A stretch of 64,000 nucleotides of DNA from Trichodelitschia bisporula. Taxonomy: Eukaryota; Ascomycota; Dothideomycetes; Phaeotrichales; Phaeotrichaceae. Below are positions 43,483 through 54,700 of the stretch, piece after piece. The notes under the pieces are model-generated. The model ran no database searches. It saw only the letters and a program-made list of their open reading frames with translations, and was not told the origin of the DNA. The position numbers and the translations under genes are program-made. Location of the stretch: positions 245,923 through 309,922 of the forward strand of contig ML996698.1 in assembly GCA_010356995.1 (NCBI GenBank), in the 5' to 3' direction. Positions within the stretch are counted from its first letter, which is position 1, and the number at the start of each line of letters is the position of its first letter.

Positions 43483-44079
43483 GATATACTCGCAGCGGCG
43501 CCGGCGCCAGACCGCTGGCAGCCAGGATCTGACCAGGATCTACTTTTCCAGGAAGTACGCCGTCGGGATGGGCCCACTGCGGAATATCTTCGTTAGGATC
43601 TATAAGGCGTGGACTTGCATTTTCTTGATATTCAAATGGGTTTTGAGGTGTTGGGAGAGGTTTGGAACTGGAGTTAGGAAAAGGTTGTGGATGGGTTGGG
43701 TTTGTGTGAACTGAGGAGGAAGAGAATAGGAAGAGAATAGGAAGAGGAAAAGGTTCAGAGTTAGAAGAGGGTAGCACCGTCGTTGTACACGGTAGGCGCT
43801 CCGAGAGCGGAGGTTTTCATATATAGTCGCTCCGTTTGCCGGGGGTGGTTTGCGCTTGGTGGATCGACGGAGGAACAACCGGTGCGAACCAGGTGGGACA
43901 CGCGGAAACAAGGGCATGCGCCTTGAAGCGCTATCTGTTGCTCGTTAGATGCGTTTACATCTCGTGTGAAGGGTTACTCACATAGATGCGTTTATATAAT
44001 TTCAAACTCATACTATCCCGATGGAGCCCGTCCGCTGACGTCGTTTTGTGCGCATACTTGACAGTTGCGGATTTGAGCT

Positions 44080-44470
44080 CCGGCGGGACGCGCGGTTGGT
44101 ACTCCTTAAGAAATGTCGAGATTGGGTCGTCGCTGTGGATTCATCGGAGACATTCGTCTTAACCGATGGCTTGTCCATGGCAGGCTTAGCAGCTTCCGTC
44201 GTCTTCGCCGTGGCGGGGGCAGGAGTGATAGCCCCAGCTTCGTCAGTTTAATACCAGTGTTCTTGAACTCCTCTGCCCGTACGACGTTGCGCAAATTATC
44301 AGAGCGGCTGCCGGACGTCGTCGATGCGTTGCGAGGGTATGTGCCGTTGAATCCCTTGATGATGTTGCGCGGGAAGGGTCAGACAGTAGGGACCACCGAA
44401 GCGTGATACCCAACGTCGGGTTGTCCGGTGGAATGGAAAGGTAAATTTCACGAATGCGCTGTCCCTCCAG
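44080..44470 (-). pseudogene. unrecognised coding-like relic in several frames
   Basis: Successive minus-strand stretches look translated but sit in different frames: RIREIYLSIPPDNPTLGITL with RWSLLSDP (about 44440-44370), NIIKGFNGTYPRNASTTSGS and NLRNVVRAEEFKNTGIKL (about 44350-44230), AITPAPATAKTTEAAKPAMD (about 44225-44165), and ISTFLKEYQPRVPPELKSAT (about 44130-44070). I do not recognise the family. Several indels, or several joined pieces, would explain it. Confidence 0.35.
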
Positions 44471-45300
44471 TCCATGTGGTTAGTCATGCCATTAAACAAA
44501 CGCTCGAGCATAACTTACCTTTGCGGTCCACACCCCGAGGCTTATAGTGGAGCGGAGCGGCGCGGTGCTCGGCACCGCGGCGTTTGCGATATATCGGCGT
44601 TGCCGCTGTCTGTTGATTGTTAGATGAGTTTACACCTCGCGTTAGGGATACGTACATAGATACGTAGATGACGACAGCTGTCGTATACACATCGGTCGCC
44701 TTGTACTCCTGAAGCACGTCGAGAAACTGCCAGACACCGCTAATCTTAGCCGTCACTCGGCTTTCCGAGTGGGCGTCAACCGGAATATAAGAAAAAGGTG
44801 GAAAGTAGAGCTTGTGCACAGAGAAAGTGTCCTTGAGGCATGGTTGTGGAGGAAGAAGAAGAGGAAGAGGCAGTGAGCACCGATTTTGACAACGCTCCTG
44901 AGCCGCGATGAATAAGCGCCCATGTGAATACCGCGTTGAGTAGTCGGAAATCTTGGCGCCCGTCTCGACAGTGAGTAATGGTAAAACGTTTTCCCAGCAG
45001 TGAATACCGCTCAAATGCGCAGTGATGGTTGACAGACCAGAGCCGCGGCCGGCATCACAGGAAGGCACGGCTGCGATTCAGCCTCGTCGGCGAATTTCTT
45101 GTTCGGCTCCATCCCCTGCGCCTCGGCCCGGTGCGGGACATACGCCTCTCGCCGCGCTTCTTCCCAGCCACCACTCCTTACATCAAAAGTCATCCCCATT
45201 TCCCCTCCCCGGTCAACCCCACCCAACCCTTCGAACATTCCCCGCCGCCCTCAACCCTCCAGCAACACACCAACTGACGTCTCCAGCGCCAAGCCCGTAA

Positions 45301-46207
45301 TCCTCGTATGCTTGCCATTTCGGGCAACGGCAGAGCGGGGCAGGGATCATGGCGCCGCGCCGCCGGGCTGAGATTGCGCGCTGCAGGGGTCATCCTAATC
45401 TAGATCTCGCGTTGCCGGGGCATGGGGTTGTTGACGTGCAAGGGGATAAAAGGAGATCGATGTTCATGCAAGATGCCGTCTGACAAGATTGGAGTCTGAT
45501 AAGAGGATGATAGAACTTCAGCTTTGATGTGAAGAGCAGGCGAGCCTCAGGTCTGCTGTGAGGAGAATACATCTGTTTACCGTCAACGTCGTCCCAAGAA
45601 GTGAATCAACAATCGGACCACAAAGACGCGGCATGATCCAGCCATACCGCGTCCTCTCGGAACATACCGTACGGTAGTTGATACCGTAAATAGCCCGTCC
45701 CCAACCCACCCGTTCCTTCACAATGGGGGCGGAACTCGTGTCCCCCCAAAAGCGCCAGTCACCACCACCGCGGTCCTCCCTCCACCCCCATCTCCATCAC
45801 AATCCCTCTGACTCTCCTCCCCCTGTGGCTTACCTCACACGACCGCCATCCCCCTTTCCGCCCAGCGCCCGCCCTCCCCCCCGTACCCTAGGCCCAATCA
45901 CCCGCGCACGCCACCCGCACGAGCCCCTTTCCGTCCCATGCGCAGCCTTCGCCGCGATGGTGATGTGGAAATAAGGTTCTCACGCCAACTTGACCGGTAC
46001 GGTAGGACGGGCTAGCAACGGGCGCGCAGGCCAAGGCTGAGCGGCACGCGTGGAGGCAACCCAGAATCTCTGCGAAGAATGTATAAAGAAGGGCGCTGCG
46101 CCGCGCGCGTCGTCGTCCGGTTCTTTGTCCGTCCAGTCGCTCCTTGCATCCATCGTCGATACCCAGCCTTACTTCCCACCTTCCGTCAATCCTTTGAAAT
46201 CATCGCA
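45301..46207. other. intergenic
   Basis: Leader and promoter of the PLAC8 gene on the right (pyrimidine-rich from about 46100). No supportable coding sequence. Confidence 0.45.
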
Positions 46208-46861
46208 ATGGCCGCCCCCGCCCCCGCTCCCCATGCCCAAGCTGGCCCCACCAAGCCCGGCCCCGTCGACCACGCCGACGTTGAGTCCTGGAAGGCGCGC
46301 TTCAACGAGGTCCTCGCGAAGCCGGATGTGATCACCGCGCCTGGGCCCGCCGATGCGCGCGAGTGGAACGCCGGGTTTTTCGGGTGCTGCAACCCGATTG
46401 ACACCTGTGGGCCTTCCTGCCCCACGCACAAAATGCTCTGCTAACCACGCTCGAGGCCTCATCACCTGGTGTCTCCCCTGTGTAACCTTCGGCAAGACGC
46501 ACCATCGCACGCGCAAGCACGCCGGGCTGGAAGGGTATGAGGCGATCAACACCTCTGTTAGTGCCCCCTCCTTCCCTCTCCCCAAGACCATCACTAACAT
46601 CCGCAGTGCCTGCTCTTCACGGCCGCAGCCTTTGTCGGCCTCCACTGGATCCCTGCCTCGATGCAGCGCTCCGACATCCGCCGCAAGTACCACCTGCAGG
46701 GCAACTGCCTGACGGATATTGCGTCGGCGTGCTGCTGTGCGCTGTGCGATCTGGTGCAGCAGGAGAAGGAGGCGGAGTTCCGGGAGGCGGAGCTCGGGAA
46801 GGGCGCGCCTGTCCAGCAGCAGTATGGGCAGCATGAGGGGATGGAGTATGCTAAGCACTAG
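46208..46861 (+). CDS. PLAC8-family cysteine-rich protein
   Basis: Three exons, 46208-46406, 46456-46556, 46607-46861, giving 184 residues. The first splice, with a GCTAACC branch site, restores the PLAC8 signature: WNAGFFGCCNPIDTC joined to LITWCLPCVTFGKTHHRTRK, then the second gives CLLFTAAAFVGLHWIPASMQ, RSDIRRKYHLQGNCLTDIAS and ACCCALCDLVQQEKEAEFRE. The Cys-rich core and the hydrophobic middle (about residues 102-120) suggest membrane association. Fungal and plant relatives (e.g. Pcr/FW2.2 type) act in cadmium or calcium handling or size control; which applies here is unknown. An alternative without the first intron would end early at KMLC. Confidence 0.9.
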
Positions 46862-47498
46862 GATGTTTCTGGGGAAGGATTGAGTGGGAGGGGTAATACT
46901 GGGGATAGGTTTGGAGTTAGGCGATGAGGATAGCGCCTTGCTGTAGTTGAGTAAGGCTGAAATGCGCGGTGCTGTGCGAATTGGACCATAATGCCTGGCG
47001 TTGGTGGAGGTACGATGTCCCTGACCTTAAATGGGAACTTACCGTACATTCATCACAACCCAGACCGAGCTTCACCCAGTCCCGTCCCGATACACTTGTT
47101 GGAAACATGTGCTTTATACGTGCAATGGCTACCGTATGAAGTAAAAGTCTGATGAGAGGCGAAGAAGAGAAGAGAGTTGGAGACCCTCGCGACCAAGTAA
47201 ATAGTACACCGTGTGGCAAATGTCCTCCCATGCTCCTGCCTTCTATCATGAACACATTACATCATGTACCTTCTCAACAGTAACATGCTCCGGCCTCATG
47301 TCTACATCACACGCCGTCCATCCCTTTCCAAAGTGACATCACGAAGCATGGTGTCCAACTATGAGGCATACACATACGAAACGGTGTTGACTCAGTTGAG
47401 CCTAGGCCCATCTATCCGCCCACGTCCACAAACGGGTATCAATCCTAACCCACAGTCTGTCCCCAAACGCCTTTCTTGATATGCACACTCCACACACA
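46862..47498. other. intergenic with one copy of a dispersed repeat
   Basis: Lies between convergent PLAC8 and IMA1. The stretch 47118-47310 is copy A of the repeat described separately. Confidence 0.5.
47118..47310 (+). repeat. dispersed repeat, copy A
   Basis: Shares with copies B-D a purine-rich block (gaagaagagaagagagttgg, agaccctcgcgac) followed by an ORF-free block with ccttctatcatgaacacatt, catgctcc and ending catgtctacatca. Similarity to copy C is strongest in ccttctatcatg.gcacattacatcatg. No terminal inverted repeats or coding capacity seen. Confidence 0.6.
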
Positions 47499-49297
47499 CT
47501 AAACATTCGCCAACCAGTACGCCGCCCCCGCAATCCCCGCCCCCACCGCCCCAACAGCCGGCACCCACGACCCCGGTGCCCTCGCCGCCTCGCGCCTCGC
47601 CCTCACTTCCGGCGGCTCATCACGGATGGAAACCACATTGCCGAACATTTCCTCCAGACCCGTCTCCCCCCCCTCCCCCGGCAACTGCAACCTACTCTCC
47701 GCAAGCGCGAAGCTACTCCGCTCCCGCCCGAGCTGCAGCGGGCTGCTCTTCCCGCCGAAGGCCATGGCGGCGTTGAATTTTTCCTTCGAGGCTTCGGACG
47801 CGCGGGTGAATTGCACGGCGGGCTTGTAGGGCTTGTGGGCGGGTGGGACGGGTGCGGCGGGGAGGATGCCGCGGAAGGGGGAGGGGCCGGTGGGGGATGC
47901 GGGCTGGGGAGGGCGCTGGATGGGGCGGGGGTTGAAGGTCTGGGGTCTGGTGGGGGTCCATTCCATTTGGTTTGGGTCGTTTTCCTCGGGATTGTAAGGT
48001 ACGAGGTCCATACCGTATGAGCGGGGGTTGTGGATCGCGTCGTCGTCGGATGGAGGGGAGGGTGCTCGGCGCGCGAGGGCAGAGATAGGGAATGAGGTCG
48101 AGGAGGTCGAGGAGCGGAAGAAGTCGGCGCCTTTTTTGGGAGCCGTTACGGCGCCTTCGGGTGGGACGACGGGTTTAAGGCCCGCGAAGGAGATGCGGGG
48201 GGTTGTGGAGTGTTTGACTATCCAGAGGGATCTGATCGACGTCTGTTTCGTTAGCTTGTGGCGTCGGCTAGATGCAAGAACTTACGAGGATCATGAAGAT
48301 GAACATGAAGGCGTGGACGGCGCGGTAGTCGAACGGGAGCTTGTCGGCCCTGGATTCGCCCCAGCCTGCCCCGATGCGCGTGACGAGGACCACCCATTGC
48401 ATGAGCATGTGCTCTAGCTGTCCGTGGAGCTGGCCGCCCTGGTGGAGCCGTTTCCGTAGTTGCGGATTCCACCAGCAGGTGACAGAGCTCAGAGCCACAG
48501 CGAGAACGGCGAAACTTCTCACTGCATCGAAGCAGCTCTCACGCACTACACCGGCCTGAAAGCTGTGAACCGTACACGAGGCCACATGCGAGACTCCACG
48601 CCACTTCCGCCCAGAATCCTCCACAAGTTCCAGCTCCGGCGTCAACATGCCCAGCGCATTATAGACAAGCTGGACCAGCACAGATAGTGACCAGCCCAAC
48701 CCGCCCAGAGACAGCCCCACATCCTTCCACCGAAAGGTGCCCTTATTCCCCGCCAACCCGCCCCTCTTCGTCTTATCCATCATGCGCCTTAGATGGTCCG
48801 TCTTCGCCGCATACACCGTCGCCCTCAACCGATCATTCACCCGCGGCGCGCAGTCAGCGCATATCTGCGGATACCGCTTCTCCAACCCGGCCTTGTACGT
48901 CTCGAATGCGTCCTCGTATTCCCGCGCATCAGGCCCGTCCACGTCCGGCAGATATGATGACAAGGCCTGGTGGTACAAGTGCTGGTTCTTCTGGCAAGTG
49001 GTGCAGAAGGGGCTGTTGCGCATGGGCTCGAGGTCGGGAGACATGGGGCGCGGCGAGGGGCGGGCGTATTTTGCGCTTCCTGGGGTGGACTGAGGGGGTG
49101 GGTCGGTGATCTGGCCGTTCTGGAGGGTTCGAGTTAGTATGTAGACTTCTGGCAGATGTCAGCAGACGTACCTCGTCCAAGTAGTTCACGGCTTCGCAAG
49201 AGTCGCATTTCCACTCCCGCAGTTGCCTGGTCGCTCTGCGGTCGGACGGCGTGCCGCAGTAAAAGCAGGTCAAGCGTCGACGGATGAGCGACGCCAT
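47499..49297 (-). CDS. IMA1: Ima1-type inner nuclear membrane protein
   Basis: Three exons on the minus strand: 49297-49172, 49119-48286, 48242-47499, giving 567 residues. The N-terminal Ima1 zinc-finger domain is clear: TCFYCGTPSDRRATRQLREW and KCDSCEAVNYLDENGQITDP across an intron with a perfect TACTAAC branch, then CTTCQKNQHLYHQALSSYLP and ICADCAPRVNDRLRATVYAA. Hydrophobic segments follow (LSLGGLGWSLSVLVQLVYNA, SFAVLAVALSSVTCWW, MLMQWVVLVTRIG, AFMFIFMIL) and a C-terminal anchor (WVPAVGAVGAGIAGAAYWLA). In S. pombe Ima1, and in animals Samp1/NET5, this protein sits in the inner nuclear membrane and takes part in coupling chromatin to the envelope and nuclear integrity. It diverges from the uL24m gene with 384 bases between starts. 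Confidence 0.9.
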
Positions 49298-49681
49298 GTT
49301 TGCTTAACTTCGCAGCAGAAAAGTTGGTATTTACAGCTCAAGAGATAAACGTTGCTGTTGTTCCAGGCGTGCGTTGTCGAGCGAGACGGTATTGCTAAAC
49401 ACCGGCCAAAGTCCTTGACAACCAAGTTCCCGGGCCCCAAGGCACCAGCCACACCAACCTTGGCACGCAGCCATCGGCGGACGGGGTCTGTGCCGAAAAC
49501 GCCGCGCCGGCGGGAAGATTCTGAGCTTAATCGGGCGCCAACACCACCATTGAGACAGCACCATCGACATCACGAGCACACGGCCGTCTCTTCCAGCACC
49601 CACGAGCGTCGCTGCGAACATCTTGCCAACCGGGCCTACCCCTAGCGCTCGATTGGCCCGCCCGGCCGTCCGCCGCCCACG

Positions 49682-50943
49682 ATGTTGAAGCTCATGGCCC
49701 GCACGGCCAAGGCGCAAAAAACAGCCAAAAAGCTCAAAGAGGCACAGCAAAAGACGACCCGACATCTCAAGGAAAAAGAAGCGCGAGACCACCTACGGCT
49801 CAAGCAGAAAGTGCTGGTAGAGAACATGAAGGCGGCGCGCATCGCGCGCCGCGAGGACTACGAACTAGGTCCCCTGGCGCCGAACCGGCACGCCGGCGAG
49901 CAAGGCGAAAAGTACGGGACTGCGGCTGGGCAGCTGCTGCAGTATTACAAGCTGCCACGGAATGAGCTGGAGCGCGCGAAGAAGAGGAGGGGGGAGAATG
50001 AGTTCAGGGTTAATGATCGGGTTGTTGTGCTCAGGGGACGGGAGAGGGGAAAGATTGGGACAGTGTTCGAGGTGCAAGACGAGACGATGAAGATTTTGGG
50101 GGTTAATCACGTATGTGGGACTGGTATGTATGGGCTACATGCTGATGACGGCAGGTTGAGATGCATGTCCCCGAGTGGATGCGCAAGGCCGAGAGCTCGA
50201 CTGCCCCGGTACGGTCCATGTCCGCGCCCGTCCCCCTATCAGACGTCCGCCTCGTCTACCCCGTTGCGGGACCGGATGGAAAGGATCGGGAGGTGATCGT
50301 GGCGGCCATGGACTTCCGCTGGCGCCAAATCCCGGGTACACAAGAAAAGAAGCGCCGAATCCCAGGCACACAAGAAAAGGACTACTCAGTGCCACACAAA
50401 GGCGACCTCCTCGCCCTAGACGACCCCTCCGCCGAAGAAAACCCCCTCATCACGCGCTTCACCCCGGCGCCAGGCTACAAGTGGGAAAAGGTCCGCTATA
50501 TCAAAGGCCAAGCCGTGGAAATCGTAACCGTGAAGCCAGCGGACGAGGACGTGGACGAGCCATACACCGACTCGGACACACTCCGTATCCAGACAGAGAA
50601 GGAAACCTTCTTGCCGGCGCTGACGCAGCCACCTATGCCACCTGAGGTCATCGACGAGTTGCGCGGCAAGTACAGCGATTACCGCGATCGCCATGAGCCG
50701 GAGTATATTGCGAAGAAGGAGGAGATTGATGAAGGGAGGGAGCGTTTGAAGCGGTCGAACGTTTTGAGGATGATGACGCCGCATCGCGAGTTTTCGATCA
50801 GATCACGCATGGCTGTGCAGGCGTATAGGAAGAGGAGGGCGCCTGATGTCAGCGTGCTGGCTGCTATTGGCGAGCATATGAGCAGGAGTAAGTCGCTGAA
50901 ACTTTCGTCGCCGAAGGCTGTGAGCCCCGAGGCGGCCCCGTAG
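49682..50943 (+). CDS. MRPL40: mitochondrial large-subunit ribosomal protein uL24m
   Basis: Two exons, 49682-50110 and 50155-50943, giving 405 residues. A basic N-terminus (MLKLMARTAKAQKTAKKLKE) precedes the KOW motif FRVNDRVVVLRGRERGKIGT with VFEVQDETMKILGVNHVEMH across the intron, the uL24 core. Downstream are SDVRLVYPVAGPDGKDREV and MPPEVIDELRGKYSDYRDRH with FSIRSRMAVQAYRKRR, as in fungal Mrpl40/uL24m. Residues around 230-245 hold a tandem copy of IPGTQEK (QIPGTQEKKRRIPGTQEKDY), which looks like a recent small duplication in a surface loop. uL24 binds 23S-like rRNA early in large-subunit assembly in the mitochondrial matrix. Confidence 0.9.
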
Positions 50944-51743
50944 CTGGGTGAGAGATCTGCCGCTTGTACATTAGGCCAATGAACACCCTGCAGTGTACTC
51001 GTAAATGCTGATTGTGCCAGTAGCTTAGCTAAGAGGTTGCGAGTTAGGCCTCTTCTGGTTTATAATGAGCATGTTAGCCCACCTGTTGTCGAACCGAACC
51101 TTCCCCATCTGATGTAGACATGGGGAAGGAGCATTGTTATGTCTGGAAGGCACATGATGGGAGGAAGGAGCATAGGAGGGCGCTTGGTGTCATGTATTTA
51201 GTCTCGAGAGTCTCTCGGCTCTCTTCTTTCTTCATCTTTATCCAACTCTTCACTGTAAACTGTAGCCATTGCGTGTGTCAAGCCTATGCTCCATTAGCAA
51301 CTCAGATCTTCATTTAGTCAGCCCTCTCCAGCTCCCCCCAATTGTCTCAACACCGCGAGTGACGAAGTTAATTATGAGAACCCTTCCAGATCATATGCCC
51401 CAGAAGAAACTCCCCCCTTCTAGGCAGCCTTTGTCCAGTTCGAAAGGGCAGAGGGCGCCATTCACGAACTTCCACTGTCGGCACAAGACTCTTGTTCAAG
51501 GCCACTATGAGCATCTTGCTTCAAAGACACTTCAGTCGGCATCCATGGCCAATATCCTGCGATCTAGACAACGAGGGAGAAACCAGAGAAGCAATGAACT
51601 GGAATCACAAATGCAACACCACAAGCCAAAGCCGCGACACACACCCGCCCAACGGGAATTACTCTATTCTCCCCCAAAACGCGGGTATTAAGTACAAGAA
51701 CCGCCAATCCAATCCACATTCAAAACGCCCGCAGCCAACTCAT
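50944..51743. other. intergenic with one inverted copy of a dispersed repeat
   Basis: Lies between the convergent uL24m and multicopper oxidase genes. 51100-51275 is copy B of the repeat; the remaining frames are short. Confidence 0.5.
51100..51275 (-). repeat. dispersed repeat, copy B (inverted)
   Basis: On the minus strand it reads aatggctaca, gaagaaagaagagagccgag, agactctcgagactaaatac, then ctcctatgctccttcc, catcatgtgccttcc and ends ccatgtctacatca, in the same order as copies A and C. Confidence 0.6.
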
Positions 51744-54700
51744 TCACACTCCCCACGCGCCCGGCACAATCCCCAGCAACGACCCCGCCTCAGGCGCAGC
51801 CGGCGCCCCGGTAGGGGCTGCAACTCGCCTAACCTTCAACAGCGTCGTCGGCACCGAATGCACCTTACCCAGGGGCACAGCGGTCGATACCGCAGTGGGG
51901 ACCTCATACGAGGGCGCGCTCGGGACCGCGGTCGGCACTTCTTGCGATGGCGCCGAGGCCTTTGGGACGCCAGCACGACGCGCATGCGGCGCAGAGCTGT
52001 TGACAGGAAGCGCCTTGTACGCCTCGCCGACGATAACAGATGGGTCGTGCCGGCGGACCTTGTCCGAAGGAAGCAACGCCGCGACCTCAGCCGGGGGCTC
52101 GGGAGCTTCGGGGAGATCCTGGCGCTTCTCGACAGTAGAGTCATCGTCCTCGTCCTCCTCGACGGTGGAGTCATCGTCCTCGTCCTCGTCATCGTCCTCC
52201 TCGACGGTGGAGTCATCGTCTGGGGACTCGTCCTGGTCCTGGCGTTTCTCGAAGGTGAAGTCCTCGTCTGAGGACTCGTCCTCGACGTCGCGATCCACCA
52301 ACGCGCCCAGGCCGGAGAAGATGGTGCCGAGAATATGATCCGGCTCCTCGACAACCGCATCCGTGTCGAGCTTCGTCGCACCCGTGTTGAGGAGGTCGTC
52401 TGAGGCCTCGTCATCGACATCGCGGTTCACCAACGCTCCTAGGCCGGCAAACACAGTCCCTAGGACGTGGTTCGGTTCCTCGACAACCGCATCCGTGTCG
52501 AGGCTCGACGCGCCCGTGTTGACGAGGTCGTCCGAGTCCGAGTCTTTGCCGCGCCGCTCAAGCGCATCAAACTCAAAACCCTCCGCATCCTCCACCAGGT
52601 CGTCCACGTCACCAACGCTCACGCTCTCGCTATCAACGTCGGGCTCCACGCCCTCCAAAACAGTGACCGTGGCATCGAGGTCCGCATTCGCAACGCTGCT
52701 GTCCGCATCCGACTCCGTCTCGTTCTTCGACGCGAACTCCTCGCCGCGGCGGTCCACGCCCTTAGCCAGCGGCTCAGTGGCTTCGGAAACAGTCCGCCCG
52801 GCGCCGGAAAAGGTGCTCGAGGCGGAACCGATGCTGAAACCGCTGTGCTCGACGTTGCGGTCGACCAGCTTGCCATCCCCGGAGAAAGTGGTGCCGGCGA
52901 TGTTGTTCGGCTGCTCGATCGCTTTGTCGGTGTTGACGTTGCTGCCGTCAGTTTTGGCGAGGCCGGATTTGGAGTCCGAGGAGCTGTTGTCGCGGCGGTC
53001 GAGGGAGGGGATTTCGGGAGCATCGGCAGTGGGGAGGTCATCGGCGGTTGGGATGCCAGTTGCGGAGTCGGGGGAGGCAGCGTCGTCGGCCGAAGGAAGG
53101 TCGTCAGCAGAGGGCAAGTCATCGGCGGAAGGCGCATCGTCAGCGGAGGGCAAGTCATCAGCAGAGAGCGCATCGACATCATCCAACTCCTGGCGGCGGT
53201 TGAGCCCAGGCACCTTGTCGTTCACCTTATTCTCCACGCCTTGTGTCTTGTCATCGTCCGTCTTGTCGCTGATCTTGTTCTCGAGATGGCTGACCGTGCT
53301 GGTGACACCGTCGCGGCGGACAAAGGCATGCGGCTTCACCGGAAGCCCGCTGATCGGGTTGCGCTCCTCCTCAGGCGCCGCACCGTACTGCTGCGCGGAG
53401 CGACGCTTGGAATCGCTGCCCTTAACCAGCGCGCCCTGCGGGTTTTGGCTCGGCTCCGTGTTCGCACCCGTAAGGTCGAGGTAGTCGTTCGTGTTCCCCG
53501 CGGCATTGCCCTCGGTCGGAATGTACAGCTTCTTGCACGCATCCTTGTGGTCGGACGGAATCTTGACGTCGATCTTCTCGGGCGCTTCGATGAATGTCGC
53601 GGTAAGGCCCTCGATTACGTGCCACTCGATATGGCAGTGGATGAGCTGGATACCGGGGTTGTTGGCGCGGAAGCGGAACACGACCCAGCCGCCTGCACGA
53701 ACACCGGCCACGTCGCGCTTCATCGGGACCTGGGGAATGTTGGTGCCGTCGTAGCGCGCGCCGGAGCTGAGGACCGCGGCGTCGGAGCGCGAGACCACCT
53801 GGAAGTGGTGGCCGTGGAGATGCCATGGGTGGCCGGAGGTGTCGAAGTTGTTGAGCACGACTTCGACGACGTCGTTGTACTTGAGGACGAAGGGGTTGCT
53901 GTTTACGCCGTAGACCTTGGGGTTGGAGGAGAGGTTGCCGGCGGAGAGGGCGGTGTACAGGGTCGGGACCTTTTGGTCGATGTACGTGATGTTGTTGATG
54001 ACAGCGCGAGGCAGGCCGTTGATCTTGCTGAAGCCGAAATCCATGACGATTTGCGTGTCGACCTTTTCGAGGATCTTCTCGCCGTCGAAGGGCTTGATCG
54101 TGAAGTCGTCGATGGGCGGCATGATGCTGCCGACCAGAGTGGGTGGGTCGCGCGCTTCAGTGGTCTCGTTCTTCGCGTACAGGAGCGCACCGTGGGCGAC
54201 GGGTGGGCCCTTGTAGGCATCGGGGTTCGCGAACATGGACGTGTCGACCATAGCCGCGATGTCGAAGTTCTGGGCAGTCGAGTTCTGCGCCGTGATAAGG
54301 ACGTCATAGCGCTGAGCAGCACCGACATAAAGCGTTTTCGCGACGGTCTTCTCAGTGTACTCGCCATCCAAAGAAATGATGGTCATGTCATGGCCCGCGA
54401 AGTTGACGAAGAAAGAAGGGAAAGCACCGACGTTGAGAATGCGGAAAAGATACGTCTTGCCGGGCTTCATGGTGTAGTTCGTGCTTTTGCCGTCGTTCAT
54501 CAGGATGCTGTCGGGGATGGGGATGTCGCCGTTGGTGTTGGATGTGGATTGCAATTCCTTGATGAGTTGAGGCATTTGCTTGTGGTACCAGTCTGAGAGC
54601 ACGAGGTTGTACTCTTCGTCCCAGTCATACGGCGGCTTCGTGTCCTTGACAATGAGCGGCGCGCGGAGACCATCGGGGTACTGAGCATTATGCGAATCTG

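Noticed and set aside
52467-54596. A 709-residue open frame on the plus strand
   Set aside because: It is antisense to the multicopper oxidase and open only because of that gene's GC-rich codon use; no domain is seen.
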